DNA of 64,000 bases from UBA4416 sp040387555. GTDB taxonomy: Bacteria > Bacteroidota > Bacteroidia > B-17B0 > Aurantibacillaceae. The notes beneath the pieces were generated by a model that was given only the letters and a program-made list of their open reading frames with translations, did no database searches and was not told the DNA's origin. The stretch spans positions 124,001-188,000 of the forward strand of contig JAZKDO010000001.1 of the NCBI GenBank assembly GCA_040387555.1, written 5' to 3'. Shown here piece by piece: positions 9,896 through 18,628 of the stretch. Position 1 is the first letter of the stretch, and each line of letters begins with the position of its first letter. Made by a program: the position numbers and the translations under genes.

Positions 9896-11155
9896 TTATT
9901 TTTTGGTTGCAGAACTTGTCGAAACACTTTTCTTTGCTTTTTCTTTTAAAGGCAATATCAACGTATAACCAAGGCGTTTTTTAATATTTGTTACCGCCTC
10001 TACATAATCATGATATTGAAGTCTATATTTAAAATCAAGATTATTCTGATATTCCATGGCAATTTCCACAAATAACGATAAACGTTCTTCAAAGGACACT
10101 GTACCAATGGTTTTTGGGAACTTATACTCAATTAAATATTCAAATAAGTTCAACTTAGTTTGGGTTAAAAACCGCTCTACTAATTTTTCAGTATCTAATT
10201 TTATTTGTTGTTCAAGACCCTTATCTTTAAAGTTACCCGCCATTTTATCGGCAAGTCCCCGAACCATTAAACGGGTTATTTTATACTTTTCAGCAATACG
10301 TTTGCACAACACATGACCGTCATCACTGTAAAGAAAATCAATAGGAATTTTTGTCTTTGGTGTTTTATGTCCGTTATGTTTCAGTGTGTTGATACTGGCA
10401 ACAATCTCTCTGAAATTTGTTTTAAAGTGAAGCGTCCCATGATCTTTAACTTCTTTTAAACGCTGTGCCTTCTTGTATACATCAAGCTGGTATTGAATCT
10501 TGTTGATGAAATCGGTAATGTCGGTTTGAATCTCAATTAAGAAATCCAGGTTTTCAATTAAACTTATTTTTAGTGAAGAAACAATGCCAAATAATTCAGA
10601 GTCGTTTGTGATATTGAACAATACACGCGTTTCATCAACGATTGTGTTGGTTTGTTTTATAAACTCAATAATAGTATCGCGCTTCTCACGATAATCCTCG
10701 AGCTTTTGCAATTTGATACGGTAGTTACTTTCATTCTTGTAAGTATCATCAACATTTTTTTGAAGCTTGATGATTTCGCGGGTTAACGTTGAATTAATTC
10801 GCTTTAAATATTTTTTTATGCTGCGAAGGAAACGCATTTCACGGGCTTCCTGGTAGAATTTGATATGACGTTTTAATTCATTGATGTAGTCGTTAATGAA
10901 CCCGGGAGTTACTTCCCCAATCTCCATAAAATCTTCAAACATGGCAACTACCGCGTCGTTCAGACTCACCACATTTTCATATTCGTACAAAATATCCAGA
11001 GAAACCAACTTGCGGTATTGCTCCTCAGATATATCATCACGACCCAATAATTCGTTTACGGTGATGTGGTCACGTTGTCCGAATAGTAATTCCACTATGC
11101 CACGATTGTGGTATAGATTTGATAGCAAATCTTTTACATTAACCTGTAAACTCAT
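9896..11155 (-). CDS. MksF/JetA-like kleisin subunit of the condensin
   Basis: This 419-residue protein is the first gene of the operon and has the layout of the MukF/MksF/JetA kleisin. An N-terminal winged-helix region (residues 1-80, LLFGQRDHITVNELLGRDDISEEQYRKLV) is followed by a long helical middle (about 90-250, INELKRHIKFYQEAREM onwards). The C-terminal part should contact the ATPase head. In the complex it would bridge the two heads of the SMC-like dimer and recruit the MksE-like subunit. The stop is 63 bp before the MksE-like ATG. The start ATG is unambiguous. The name depends on the operon context more than on any single motif. Confidence 0.72.
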   Translation of the reverse strand: MSLQVNVKDLLSNLYHNRGIVELLFGQRDHITVNELLGRDDISEEQYRKLVSLDILYEYENVVSLNDAVVAMFEDFMEIGEVTPGFINDYINELKRHIKFYQEAREMRFLRSIKKYLKRINSTLTREIIKLQKNVDDTYKNESNYRIKLQKLEDYREKRDTIIEFIKQTNTIVDETRVLFNITNDSELFGIVSSLKISLIENLDFLIEIQTDITDFINKIQYQLDVYKKAQRLKEVKDHGTLHFKTNFREIVASINTLKHNGHKTPKTKIPIDFLYSDDGHVLCKRIAEKYKITRLMVRGLADKMAGNFKDKGLEQQIKLDTEKLVERFLTQTKLNLFEYLIEYKFPKTIGTVSFEERLSLFVEIAMEYQNNLDFKYRLQYHDYVEAVTNIKKRLGYTLILPLKEKAKKSVSTSSATKK

Positions 11156-11414
11156 TAATTAGTGCTTGTTTAACACCTAAAAATACAAAGGCTTTAGAGG
11201 TCAGTGAATTTGGGTTATTAACAAAAACAGGAGTAATTAACGAAACGAGTAACGGTTGTTTTGTAAGTGCCTGATAAATAGCTTTTTTTGTGTTAATAGA
11301 CCGTTGATAATGGGAAAAATTCTTCTATTTTTTCATTGAAAACTCATATAAAAGGCCTGATATAGTCGAGCAAATTGACATAAAGCGTATTTATGGCGCC
11401 TTCAAAAAAATAAA

Positions 11415-11422
11415 TACATTTG
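11415..11422 (+). promoter_or_regulatory. possible -7 promoter box touching the bshC start
   Basis: TACATTTG matches the Bacteroidota -7 consensus TAnnTTTG and ends three bases before the ATG at 11426. If it is used, the transcript would be almost leaderless. No clear -33 TTG sits 19-20 bases upstream, so this is weak. The rest of the 270-base divergent gap (11156-11425) shows no other feature I can name. Confidence 0.35.
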
Positions 11423-11425
11423 TCT

Positions 11426-13027
11426 ATGTTATTTTCAAAACAACCCATTTCCCTAAAATCAACCACTCTTTTTTCTTCTCTGTTTGAAGACTATCTTGAA
11501 CAATCTGAAAACGTAAAACCATTCTATTCAAATCATATAAATAGAAATGATTTTGCGTCTTATTTAGAAAATCATTCGTTTAGCTCAGTTAATCGTTCTG
11601 TTTTAGTAAAGACTTTACAAGACCAGGCAAATTTAACGGAGAATACTCATGTTTCCGCTTTACACAATATTACATTATTAAAAAAGGAAACAACTTATTC
11701 AGTTACCACCGGACATCAACTATGTCTGTTCACCGGGCCTTTGTATTTTATATATAAAATCATCAGTACGATTAATTTATGTGAAACCCTGAAAGCTAAT
11801 TTCCCGGATAAAGATTTTATCCCCGTTTACTGGATGGCGAGTGAAGATCATGACTTTGAAGAAATCAACCATGTGCATGTCTTTGGAAAAAAAGTAAGCT
11901 GGGAATCAACACAAAAAGGAAGCGTTGGTGAATTTAATACGGAAGGATTAACCCAGCTAATTGCTGAATTAAAAACCATCTTAGGAGAAAGTGAGAATGC
12001 AAATTCACTTATTCAATTATTTGAAAAAGCTTATACCGCCCATAGTAATTTAGCGGACGCAACCCGTTACCTGGTCAATGAACTGTTCGGACAATATGGC
12101 TTAGTTATATTAGATGGCAATGATGCGGCATTAAAAGAATTGTTTAAAGAAGAATTTAAAAAAGATATTTTTGAAAATACCTCTGCTCAATTAGTAAATA
12201 AAACTATTAATGTTTTAAAGAAAAACTATCCGGCACAAGTAACTCCGCGCGATATCAATGTGTTTTATAAAGACAATAAAATTCGTGAACGCATTGAAAA
12301 ACAAGGAGACCGTTATGTTGTTCTAAACACTGAAATTAGTTTTTCAAAAGAAGAATTGGTAAACATTACTGAACATTCTCCTGAAAAATTAAGTCCGAAT
12401 GTTGTATTACGGCCTTTGTACCAACAAAAAATATTACCAAACATCGCGTATGTTGGTGGCCCAGGAGAGTTAGCTTATTGGCTGGAATTTAAAACGATGT
12501 TTGAGTCATTTGATATTTCTTTCCCAATCTTAATGCCTCGAAATTTTGTGATGTTCCTCGATAAAAGCGTTCAGAATAAATTACAGAAAATAAATTTAAT
12601 TTTTGAAGATGTTTTTAGAGATGGCGAAGAATTGGTGAAGCAGTTGATTAAAACACAGCATAATGATATTAACCTGGAAGATGCAAAAAAACAATTAGCA
12701 AAAATTTATTCTGAGGTTGCAGGAAAAGTTATAGAGATTGACAAGACTCTTGGAGGATCTGCAGAGGCAGAAAAACAAAAAGCTATTAACGGATTAGCAG
12801 CCATTGAGCAAAAAATAAATAAAGCACTGAAACAGAAATCAGAAACAGATGTGAACCAGATCTGGGCTATTAAAGAAAAATTATTTCCAAGAAATATTCC
12901 CCAGGAGAGATATGATAATTTTAGTATGTATTATTCAAAATACGGAAAAGAGTTTATTGCCGGTTTAAAATCCGAACTTACATACGATCTGGAAAAATTT
13001 GAGTACCTGATTTTAAAAGAAAATTAA
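11426..13027 (+). CDS. bshC: bacillithiol biosynthesis cysteine-adding enzyme BshC
   Basis: BshC is the putative last enzyme of bacillithiol synthesis, adding cysteine to glucosamine-malate. Bacillithiol is the main low-molecular-weight thiol of many Firmicutes and Bacteroidota. The family signature is clear in the N-terminal third: VTTGHQLCLFTGPLYFIYKI, then PVYWMASEDHDFEEINHV. Further on, VGGPGELAYWLEF is the other strongly conserved block, followed by a long coiled-coil region and a conserved C-terminal segment. The length (533 residues from ATG 11426) is normal. An in-frame TTG at 11420 is a less likely start. The gene is divergent from the condensin operon and convergent with the next gene, leaving a gap of only two bases. 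The partner genes bshA and bshB are not in this window. Confidence 0.92.
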   Translation: MLFSKQPISLKSTTLFSSLFEDYLEQSENVKPFYSNHINRNDFASYLENHSFSSVNRSVLVKTLQDQANLTENTHVSALHNITLLKKETTYSVTTGHQLCLFTGPLYFIYKIISTINLCETLKANFPDKDFIPVYWMASEDHDFEEINHVHVFGKKVSWESTQKGSVGEFNTEGLTQLIAELKTILGESENANSLIQLFEKAYTAHSNLADATRYLVNELFGQYGLVILDGNDAALKELFKEEFKKDIFENTSAQLVNKTINVLKKNYPAQVTPRDINVFYKDNKIRERIEKQGDRYVVLNTEISFSKEELVNITEHSPEKLSPNVVLRPLYQQKILPNIAYVGGPGELAYWLEFKTMFESFDISFPILMPRNFVMFLDKSVQNKLQKINLIFEDVFRDGEELVKQLIKTQHNDINLEDAKKQLAKIYSEVAGKVIEIDKTLGGSAEAEKQKAINGLAAIEQKINKALKQKSETDVNQIWAIKEKLFPRNIPQERYDNFSMYYSKYGKEFIAGLKSELTYDLEKFEYLILKEN

Positions 13028-13029
13028 AC

Positions 13030-13293
13030 TTATAAATCTTCTTCGGCTACCGGTTTTTTCATAATTACCTTCCACAAAGTAACTAGTTGCTTTCTGAAAA
13101 TAAAAGCCATTAATAAATAAGGAACAGCCATGAGATATAAGATTCCCTGGTTAAGACCGCCTGCAACCGAATTTTTTTGTCCCTGGCTGCTTTCCACCGA
13201 AGCTTTGCACATAGCACATTGAGCTTGTGAGATTTCTGGTAAGAGAATTAAAAAAAGCAGGATGATGACGAATATGAAGCTGGTTTTTTTCAC
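13030..13293 (-). CDS. small exported membrane protein with a CxxC motif
   Basis: This 87-residue protein has an N-terminal signal or anchor segment (MKKTSFIFVIILLFLILLP). Directly after it comes QCAMCKASVESSQG, placing a Cys-x-x-Cys at the start of the exported part. A second hydrophobic span follows (ILYLMAVPYLLMAFIF), then a short basic tail. Small proteins with this CAMCKA layout are, as far as I recall, widespread in Bacteroidota, but I know of no assigned function. The CxxC could be a redox or metal site. It lies 45 bp downstream of pgeF on the same strand and may be co-transcribed with it. Confidence 0.7.
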   Translation of the reverse strand: MKKTSFIFVIILLFLILLPEISQAQCAMCKASVESSQGQKNSVAGGLNQGILYLMAVPYLLMAFIFRKQLVTLWKVIMKKPVAEEDL

Positions 13294-13337
13294 TGCACAA
13301 AGCTAAGATTTTTTCTAATATGATTTAAGGATTCTGT

Positions 13338-14045
13338 TCACTTTAACATGATCACCGCCCACATTCTGCCGGTTTTTCCATGATCCCTTCGATAGGAAAA
13401 GAAATCCGGCTCGGTGGTACAACGGTTCATGTACCAGGTATGTTTCTTTAAAATACCGCTTTCTTCAGCAACAAATTTATTAGCTGCTAAAAGGTCAAGG
13501 TGACGATTGTTCCAGCAAGTTTCAGGAAAATGCTGGTCCCTAAACTGTTGTATGACTTCTTCACTTACTTCATAATTTTTCTCAGAAATTCCCTGGCCAA
13601 TGGCGAGTTTAATATGATCAATCTCTGCACCCAGATTTACCATTTCATCAATTGTATTTTTAACAATCCTCCCTAAGGTTCCTTTCCATCCACAATGCGC
13701 TGCACCAATCACTTTATTCATTTCATCATAAAATAAAATGGGATAACAATCTGCAGCACCAACAGCGATGGCAATATTTTTTTGATTGGTAACCAATGCA
13801 TCACCTGTTTGCTTTCCAACCTTCGCAAGGCAAACCTGATTACTATGGATTTGATTGAGAAAAGACAATTGATTCATATCTATACCAAGATCATCAAGCG
13901 CTCTTCGTCTATTCACTGATATATTTTCAGGCAAATCATCGACCCCACCTAAATTCAGACTATCAAAAGGATTAGGAGACACGCCTCCGTGTCGTGTAGA
14001 AAATCCATGAATGGTTCTTATATGAGGGCTATTGATCCAGCGCAT
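13338..14045 (-). CDS. pgeF: peptidoglycan editing factor PgeF (YfiH, laccase-domain family)
   Basis: PgeF belongs to the Cu-oxidase_4/YfiH family. The E. coli member prevents faulty incorporation of L-Ser into peptidoglycan precursors, and other members show phenol oxidase or purine nucleoside activity in vitro. The metal/catalytic motifs are present in order: LNQIHSNQV (His), AVGAADCYPIL (Cys) and GAAHCGWKGTLGRIV (His-Cys). HGFSTRHGGVS and SLNLG near the N-terminus are also typical. I placed the start at ATG 14045 (MRWINSPH). A TTG at 14063 would add six residues. The length of about 235 fits the family. It is divergent from the helicase gene. Confidence 0.9.
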   Translation of the reverse strand: MRWINSPHIRTIHGFSTRHGGVSPNPFDSLNLGGVDDLPENISVNRRRALDDLGIDMNQLSFLNQIHSNQVCLAKVGKQTGDALVTNQKNIAIAVGAADCYPILFYDEMNKVIGAAHCGWKGTLGRIVKNTIDEMVNLGAEIDHIKLAIGQGISEKNYEVSEEVIQQFRDQHFPETCWNNRHLDLLAANKFVAEESGILKKHTWYMNRCTTEPDFFSYRRDHGKTGRMWAVIMLK

Positions 14046-14115
14046 TTTTTGTAGCGTTTTCAACTATAAATTTAGTAAATTAGAGCTTTAAAAAACAACA
14101 TTTAATTATTACATT

Positions 14116-15363
14116 TTGACTTTCAACGATTTTAATTTCGATCAATCCTTAATAGATGGTTTGGAATCCATGGGATACAAACTTCCCACTCCTATTCAAC
14201 AACACGCAATGCCGGTTATACAGGCTGGAAAAGATTTGATTGCCTGTGCCCAAACCGGTACTGGGAAAACAGCGGCATTTGTTTTACCTATTTTAGATAA
14301 GATTATCAAAACAAAAAAAGGTGGCATTAATACGCTGATCATTGCGCCAACACGTGAACTGGTATTGCAAATTGACCAGCAAATTGAAGGAATGGCTTAT
14401 TTTTGTGGTGTTAGCTCAATGGGCATATATGGCGGTAATGATGGAATCGCCTGGGGAAGACAAGCCAGTGCTTTGAGAGAAGGCGTGGATATTGTAATTG
14501 CAACACCAGGTCGCTTAATCGCTTTGTTACAATCAGGCGATGTAAAATTCGATACGATTGAACATTTAATTTTAGATGAAGCAGATCGTATGCTTGATAT
14601 GGGTTTTGCTGACGATATTAAAACGATTTTAAATTACGTGCCAACCAAGCGTCAGACAATTATGTTTTCGGCAACAATGGCGCCAAAAATAAGAGTTTTA
14701 GCAGGACAGTTATTACAAAATCACGAATCTATTAATATTGCCATTTCTAAGCCAGCTGCAGGAATAGTTCAGCAAGCTTATGTTGTGTATGATAACCAAA
14801 AAGAAAAATTACTAAAAGAGATTCTGAAGAACGAGGAATTTTCATCAGTGATTATCTTTTCATCAACCAAAGAAAAAGTGAAAGAATTGGCGCAAACATT
14901 TACCGCTTTAAAATATTCTGTAAAAGGATTTTCTTCAGATTTGGATCAGATGGAAAGGGAAACTATCATGCGCGATTTTAAAGCGAAGAAAGTACGTATT
15001 CTTATCGGAACCGATATTTTATCGCGTGGTATTGATGTTATTGGAATCAGTTTAGTGCTGAATTTTGATGCGCCTCCTGATCCGGAAGACTATATTCACC
15101 GAATCGGCAGAACAGCAAGAGCGGAACGTGCCGGAGTAGCTATTACTTTTATCAATGAAAAAGATCAGCCACGTTTCGCGCAGATAGAAGCGCTCATGGG
15201 AATTGATGTTCCTAAGATGCCTATACCCGCAGAATTTGGGCCAGGACCGGAATATAATCCGGATGCAGCCAAGAAAAAATTTGACAAGCCAAGAGGTTTT
15301 TCAGGAAACAAATCGAAACCAGGCTTTAAGAAAAAACCATTTAACGGGCCAAAAAAAGTGTAG
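14116..15363 (+). CDS. DEAD-box ATP-dependent RNA helicase (RhlE-like)
   Basis: This is a cytoplasmic RNA helicase that remodels RNA duplexes, probably in ribosome assembly or RNA decay. All core motifs are present in order: Q motif (TPIQQHAMP), motif I AQTGTGKT, Ia PTREL, II DEAD, III SAT, V RGIDVIG and VI HRIGRTAR. A short basic C-terminal tail (KPGFKKKPFNGPKKV) resembles the RNA-binding extension of RhlE proteins. The start is a TTG at 14116, giving the expected LTFNDFNFD opening; no ATG fits. The histidine kinase gene begins six bases after its stop, so the two are likely co-transcribed. The family is certain; the exact paralogue is less so. Confidence 0.92.
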   Translation: MTFNDFNFDQSLIDGLESMGYKLPTPIQQHAMPVIQAGKDLIACAQTGTGKTAAFVLPILDKIIKTKKGGINTLIIAPTRELVLQIDQQIEGMAYFCGVSSMGIYGGNDGIAWGRQASALREGVDIVIATPGRLIALLQSGDVKFDTIEHLILDEADRMLDMGFADDIKTILNYVPTKRQTIMFSATMAPKIRVLAGQLLQNHESINIAISKPAAGIVQQAYVVYDNQKEKLLKEILKNEEFSSVIIFSSTKEKVKELAQTFTALKYSVKGFSSDLDQMERETIMRDFKAKKVRILIGTDILSRGIDVIGISLVLNFDAPPDPEDYIHRIGRTARAERAGVAITFINEKDQPRFAQIEALMGIDVPKMPIPAEFGPGPEYNPDAAKKKFDKPRGFSGNKSKPGFKKKPFNGPKKV

Positions 15364-15369
15364 AATAAT

Positions 15370-16959
15370 TTGATCAAAAAATATAAATATTACTTTGTGT
15401 TATTTATTGGTCTCGCAATCGGGGCTATTGTACTACAAATATTATTAAATTCTTTTTATCAATCGGAAGATCAACAACACAGGGACCGCTTAACGAAAAC
15501 ACAATCTGATGCTGTTTTAAGAGTTGAAACTGGCGTTAATATATACTCTACCGTAATTTCTTCCCTTAGAGCCTACATTGAAAATTCGGAAGATTTTCCT
15601 ACTGAACTGCAATTGCAACGTTTTCTTCACGACCTGGTAAGGGATATTAATTTTAAAGATTCAATTGTTGTTTCGTGGGTAGATACGAACCAAATATTCA
15701 AATACGTTGTTACTCCCAATCAAATAGATCCTGCACGCCTTAAAGGAATAAATGTCACATCCTTTCGCCCCGACTTTGAAATCAAAAAGTTAAATGCTTT
15801 AATGCGACGAGATACTATCAGTTTATTTTCACCAATAAACTTAAGAGAGGGTTGGGCTGGTTTTCCATTTAACTTTGCAGCCAAAAATAAAAAGGGTGAA
15901 GTGTTAGGATACATAGCGCCTGTTTTAAACGTAAAATACCTTTTGGATTATACTTATAAAGGTGGTCATGATTCATTATTTGTACATCGGTTTTCTTTTG
16001 GCGACAATGTAGAATTTGACAGGGAAGTAGTATACGATGGCACTCTTATTCACAATAAAAATAGAGATCCAGAGAATTACAAAAATTATCATTTAAAAGA
16101 AAACGATTACATCTATACTGATCTTAATTTATATGGTTTAAAATTAAAAATCGGTAGTGCCTATAAGTATCCCGTAAAATCTAAAGGCTATTTAGGAATT
16201 TTCACTTACTTATGGTTTATCCTCCTTTGCGTATTCAGTTTTATAACACTTACACAGTATTTAAAAAACAATCGTTTAAATGCGCTTCTGAAATCAGCCA
16301 ACAAAGTTGTGGCTCATAAGAATAAACAATTGGAAATCAATTTACAGAAGATTCAGATCTTAATCAAAGAAATTCATCACAGGGTTAAAAATAATATGCA
16401 GATCATCTCAAGCTTATTGAATATGCAAAGAAACGATCCTAAAAATGAAAGTGCTGCTGCAGCCTTTGATGAAAGTAAAAGACGAATTCAATCAATGGCA
16501 CTTGTTCATCAAAAATTATATGAAACCGAAAACCTTTCACATATCAAAGTAAAAGAATATATCGAACAGTTAGTGGATTCGGTTGAAAGTACACTGACAG
16601 AAAACAGTCTGACTCATGAGAAAAAAATCAATGTCTCCTTTGATCTGGTTTTTAACATTGATACAATGATTCCTCTGGGTCTTATTCTAAATGAACTTAT
16701 TACAAACACATTTAAATATGCCTTTCAACCCGAAAAGAAAAATACACTTGAAATTTCGCTTGTACTAAAAGATGATCTTTACGAACTCATCTATTCCGAT
16801 AATGGACCCGGAATACCTCCTCACATTGATATTAAAAACAGCGGCACGCTAGGACTGGAATTAATTCACGTTTTAACAGATCAATTGGAGGGAACTATTG
16901 AATATCAATATAATGAGCGGAGTTTTTTCATTATCAGGTTCAAAAAACCTGCAAAATAA
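15370..16959 (+). CDS. membrane sensor histidine kinase, HisKA_2/PdtaS type, with a CHASE-like sensor
   Basis: This is a two-component sensor anchored by an N-terminal transmembrane helix (residues about 7-28) and a second one near 277-297. The segment between them is an extracytoplasmic CHASE-like domain (PDFEIKKLNALMRRDT, SPINLREGWAGFPF). The cytoplasmic part carries the HisKA_2 phosphoacceptor motif IHHRVKNNMQIISSLL (His near 336) and a HATPase_c domain with an N box (NELITNTFKYAF), DNGPGIP and GTLGLELI. Kinases with this H box often signal through ANTAR- or LytTR-type regulators, but no response regulator is adjacent, so it is an orphan here. It starts at a TTG six bases after the helicase stop. 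Confidence 0.85.
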   Translation: MIKKYKYYFVLFIGLAIGAIVLQILLNSFYQSEDQQHRDRLTKTQSDAVLRVETGVNIYSTVISSLRAYIENSEDFPTELQLQRFLHDLVRDINFKDSIVVSWVDTNQIFKYVVTPNQIDPARLKGINVTSFRPDFEIKKLNALMRRDTISLFSPINLREGWAGFPFNFAAKNKKGEVLGYIAPVLNVKYLLDYTYKGGHDSLFVHRFSFGDNVEFDREVVYDGTLIHNKNRDPENYKNYHLKENDYIYTDLNLYGLKLKIGSAYKYPVKSKGYLGIFTYLWFILLCVFSFITLTQYLKNNRLNALLKSANKVVAHKNKQLEINLQKIQILIKEIHHRVKNNMQIISSLLNMQRNDPKNESAAAAFDESKRRIQSMALVHQKLYETENLSHIKVKEYIEQLVDSVESTLTENSLTHEKKINVSFDLVFNIDTMIPLGLILNELITNTFKYAFQPEKKNTLEISLVLKDDLYELIYSDNGPGIPPHIDIKNSGTLGLELIHVLTDQLEGTIEYQYNERSFFIIRFKKPAK

Positions 16960-17036
16960 ATTATATAAATCAATGATTAAGCCTCATATTTACCATTATA
17001 AATCTTCCTAAATATTGTATATTTAAACGCTAAAAA

Positions 17037-18626
17037 ATGAATACTACCTCAGTCTTAGAGATAAAACAAACCGATACGACCATGAACTCAAAAATAACTC
17101 TACTAGAACAAAAACAAGCTGAAGCTCTTTTAGGAGGTGGCCAAAAACGAATTGATTCTCAACATAAAAAAGGAAAATTAACAGCAAGAGAGCGTCTTCA
17201 TTTTTTATTGGATGAAGGGAGCTTTGAAGAGATTGGCATGTTGGTAACACACCGTAGTAAAGATTTTGGTTTAGAAAATGAACTTTATTTAGGGGATGGA
17301 GTTGTTACGGGTTATGGAACTATCCATGGAAGATTAGTGTATGTTTTTTCACAAGACTTTACCGTGTTTGGCGGATCGCTTTCTGAAACACATGCAGAAA
17401 AAATATGTAAAGTAATGGACCTTGCCATGAAAAATGGTGCGCCTTTCATCGGACTAAATGATAGCGGCGGTGCCCGAATCCAGGAAGGTGTTGTTTCACT
17501 GGGTGGTTATGCAGATATTTTTTACCGTAATGTAAGGGCAAGTGGAGTTATTCCTCAGTTATCAGGCATCATGGGCCCATGTGCCGGTGGAGCCGTTTAT
17601 AGCCCTGCAATGACTGATTTTATTTTAATGGTTGAAAATACCAGTTACATGTTTGTAACCGGACCTAACGTTGTGAAGACTGTAACTCATGAAGAAGTTA
17701 CTTCAGAAGAATTAGGTGGTGCAATGACGCATGCAACTAAAAGTGGTGTGACACATTTTGCATGTGCTAATGAGATTGAAGCAATCACCAATATCAAACA
17801 AATATTAAGTTACGTTCCTCAGAACTGCGAAGAAGATGCACCAAGCGTGCCTTACGAGAATTCAGGTTCTGAACTTAGGCCTGAACTAAACAACATTATT
17901 CCTGAGAATGCCAATCAACCTTATGATATTCATGAGGTGATTGAAAAAGTAATTGATGATAATAGTTTTTTAGAAATTCATAAACATTTTGCGGAAAACA
18001 TTGTTGTTGGTTTTGCTCGTTTAGCCGGACGTTCTATAGGTATCGTTGCTAACCAACCTGCTGTTTTGGCTGGTGTTTTAGATATTCATTCCTCTACTAA
18101 AGCGGCGCGTTTTGTAAGATTCTGCGATTGTTTTAATATTCCTTTATTAGTATTTGAAGATGTACCGGGCTTCTTGCCTGGAACGGATCAGGAATGGAAT
18201 GCCATCATCACTAATGGCGCTAAATTATTATATGCTTTTAGTGAAGCAACTGTTCCAAGAATTACAGTAATTACACGTAAAGCTTATGGCGGTGCCTATG
18301 ATGTAATGAACAGTAAACACATTGGTGCAGATATGAATTATGCCTGGCCTAGTGCAGAAGTTGCTGTGATGGGTGCTAAAGGTGCTGCTGAAATTATTTT
18401 TAAAGGCGAAATTTCTGCTGCTGCTAATAAAGATGAAAAGTGGAAAGAAAAAGAAACAGAATATCAAACGATGTTTGCTAATCCATACCGCGCCGCAGAA
18501 AGAGGATTTATTGATGAAGTGATCAAGCCTGAACAAACCCGCGAAAAACTGATTCGCGCCTTTAAAATGCTGGAGAACAAAGTTGATAAATTACCTAAAA
18601 AGAAACACGGAAATATTCCATTATAG
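17037..18626 (+). CDS. pccB: acyl-CoA (propionyl-CoA) carboxylase carboxyltransferase beta subunit
   Basis: This is the carboxyltransferase subunit of a biotin-dependent acyl-CoA carboxylase. It moves carboxyl groups from carboxybiotin to an acyl-CoA, giving methylmalonyl-CoA if propionyl-CoA is the substrate. The 529-residue length and the two crotonase-fold halves are typical. The N half contains QDFTVFGGSLSETHAEK, LNDSGGARIQEGV and GPCAGGAVYSPA. The C half contains VEDVPGFLPGTDQE, RKAYGGAYDVM and AEVAVMGAKGAAEI. A second Met at residue 16 (MNSKITLLEQ) is an alternative start. The biotin carboxylase and biotin-carrier genes are not in the window. Substrate specificity between propionyl- and methylmalonyl-CoA enzymes cannot be settled by eye. 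Confidence 0.88.
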   Translation: MNTTSVLEIKQTDTTMNSKITLLEQKQAEALLGGGQKRIDSQHKKGKLTARERLHFLLDEGSFEEIGMLVTHRSKDFGLENELYLGDGVVTGYGTIHGRLVYVFSQDFTVFGGSLSETHAEKICKVMDLAMKNGAPFIGLNDSGGARIQEGVVSLGGYADIFYRNVRASGVIPQLSGIMGPCAGGAVYSPAMTDFILMVENTSYMFVTGPNVVKTVTHEEVTSEELGGAMTHATKSGVTHFACANEIEAITNIKQILSYVPQNCEEDAPSVPYENSGSELRPELNNIIPENANQPYDIHEVIEKVIDDNSFLEIHKHFAENIVVGFARLAGRSIGIVANQPAVLAGVLDIHSSTKAARFVRFCDCFNIPLLVFEDVPGFLPGTDQEWNAIITNGAKLLYAFSEATVPRITVITRKAYGGAYDVMNSKHIGADMNYAWPSAEVAVMGAKGAAEIIFKGEISAAANKDEKWKEKETEYQTMFANPYRAAERGFIDEVIKPEQTREKLIRAFKMLENKVDKLPKKKHGNIPL

Positions 18627-18628
18627 CG

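Noticed and set aside
4418..11155. A complete four-gene Wadjet (JetABCD) defence system
   Set aside because: No gene with a JetD/MksG-type Toprim nuclease is adjacent. The extra gene in the operon encodes an exported protein with no nuclease motif, so I report only a three-subunit complex.
11156..11425. Possible small RNA or tRNA in the divergent gap between the condensin operon and bshC
   Set aside because: No cloverleaf arms, T-loop motif or strong hairpin are visible; it is most likely just promoter DNA.
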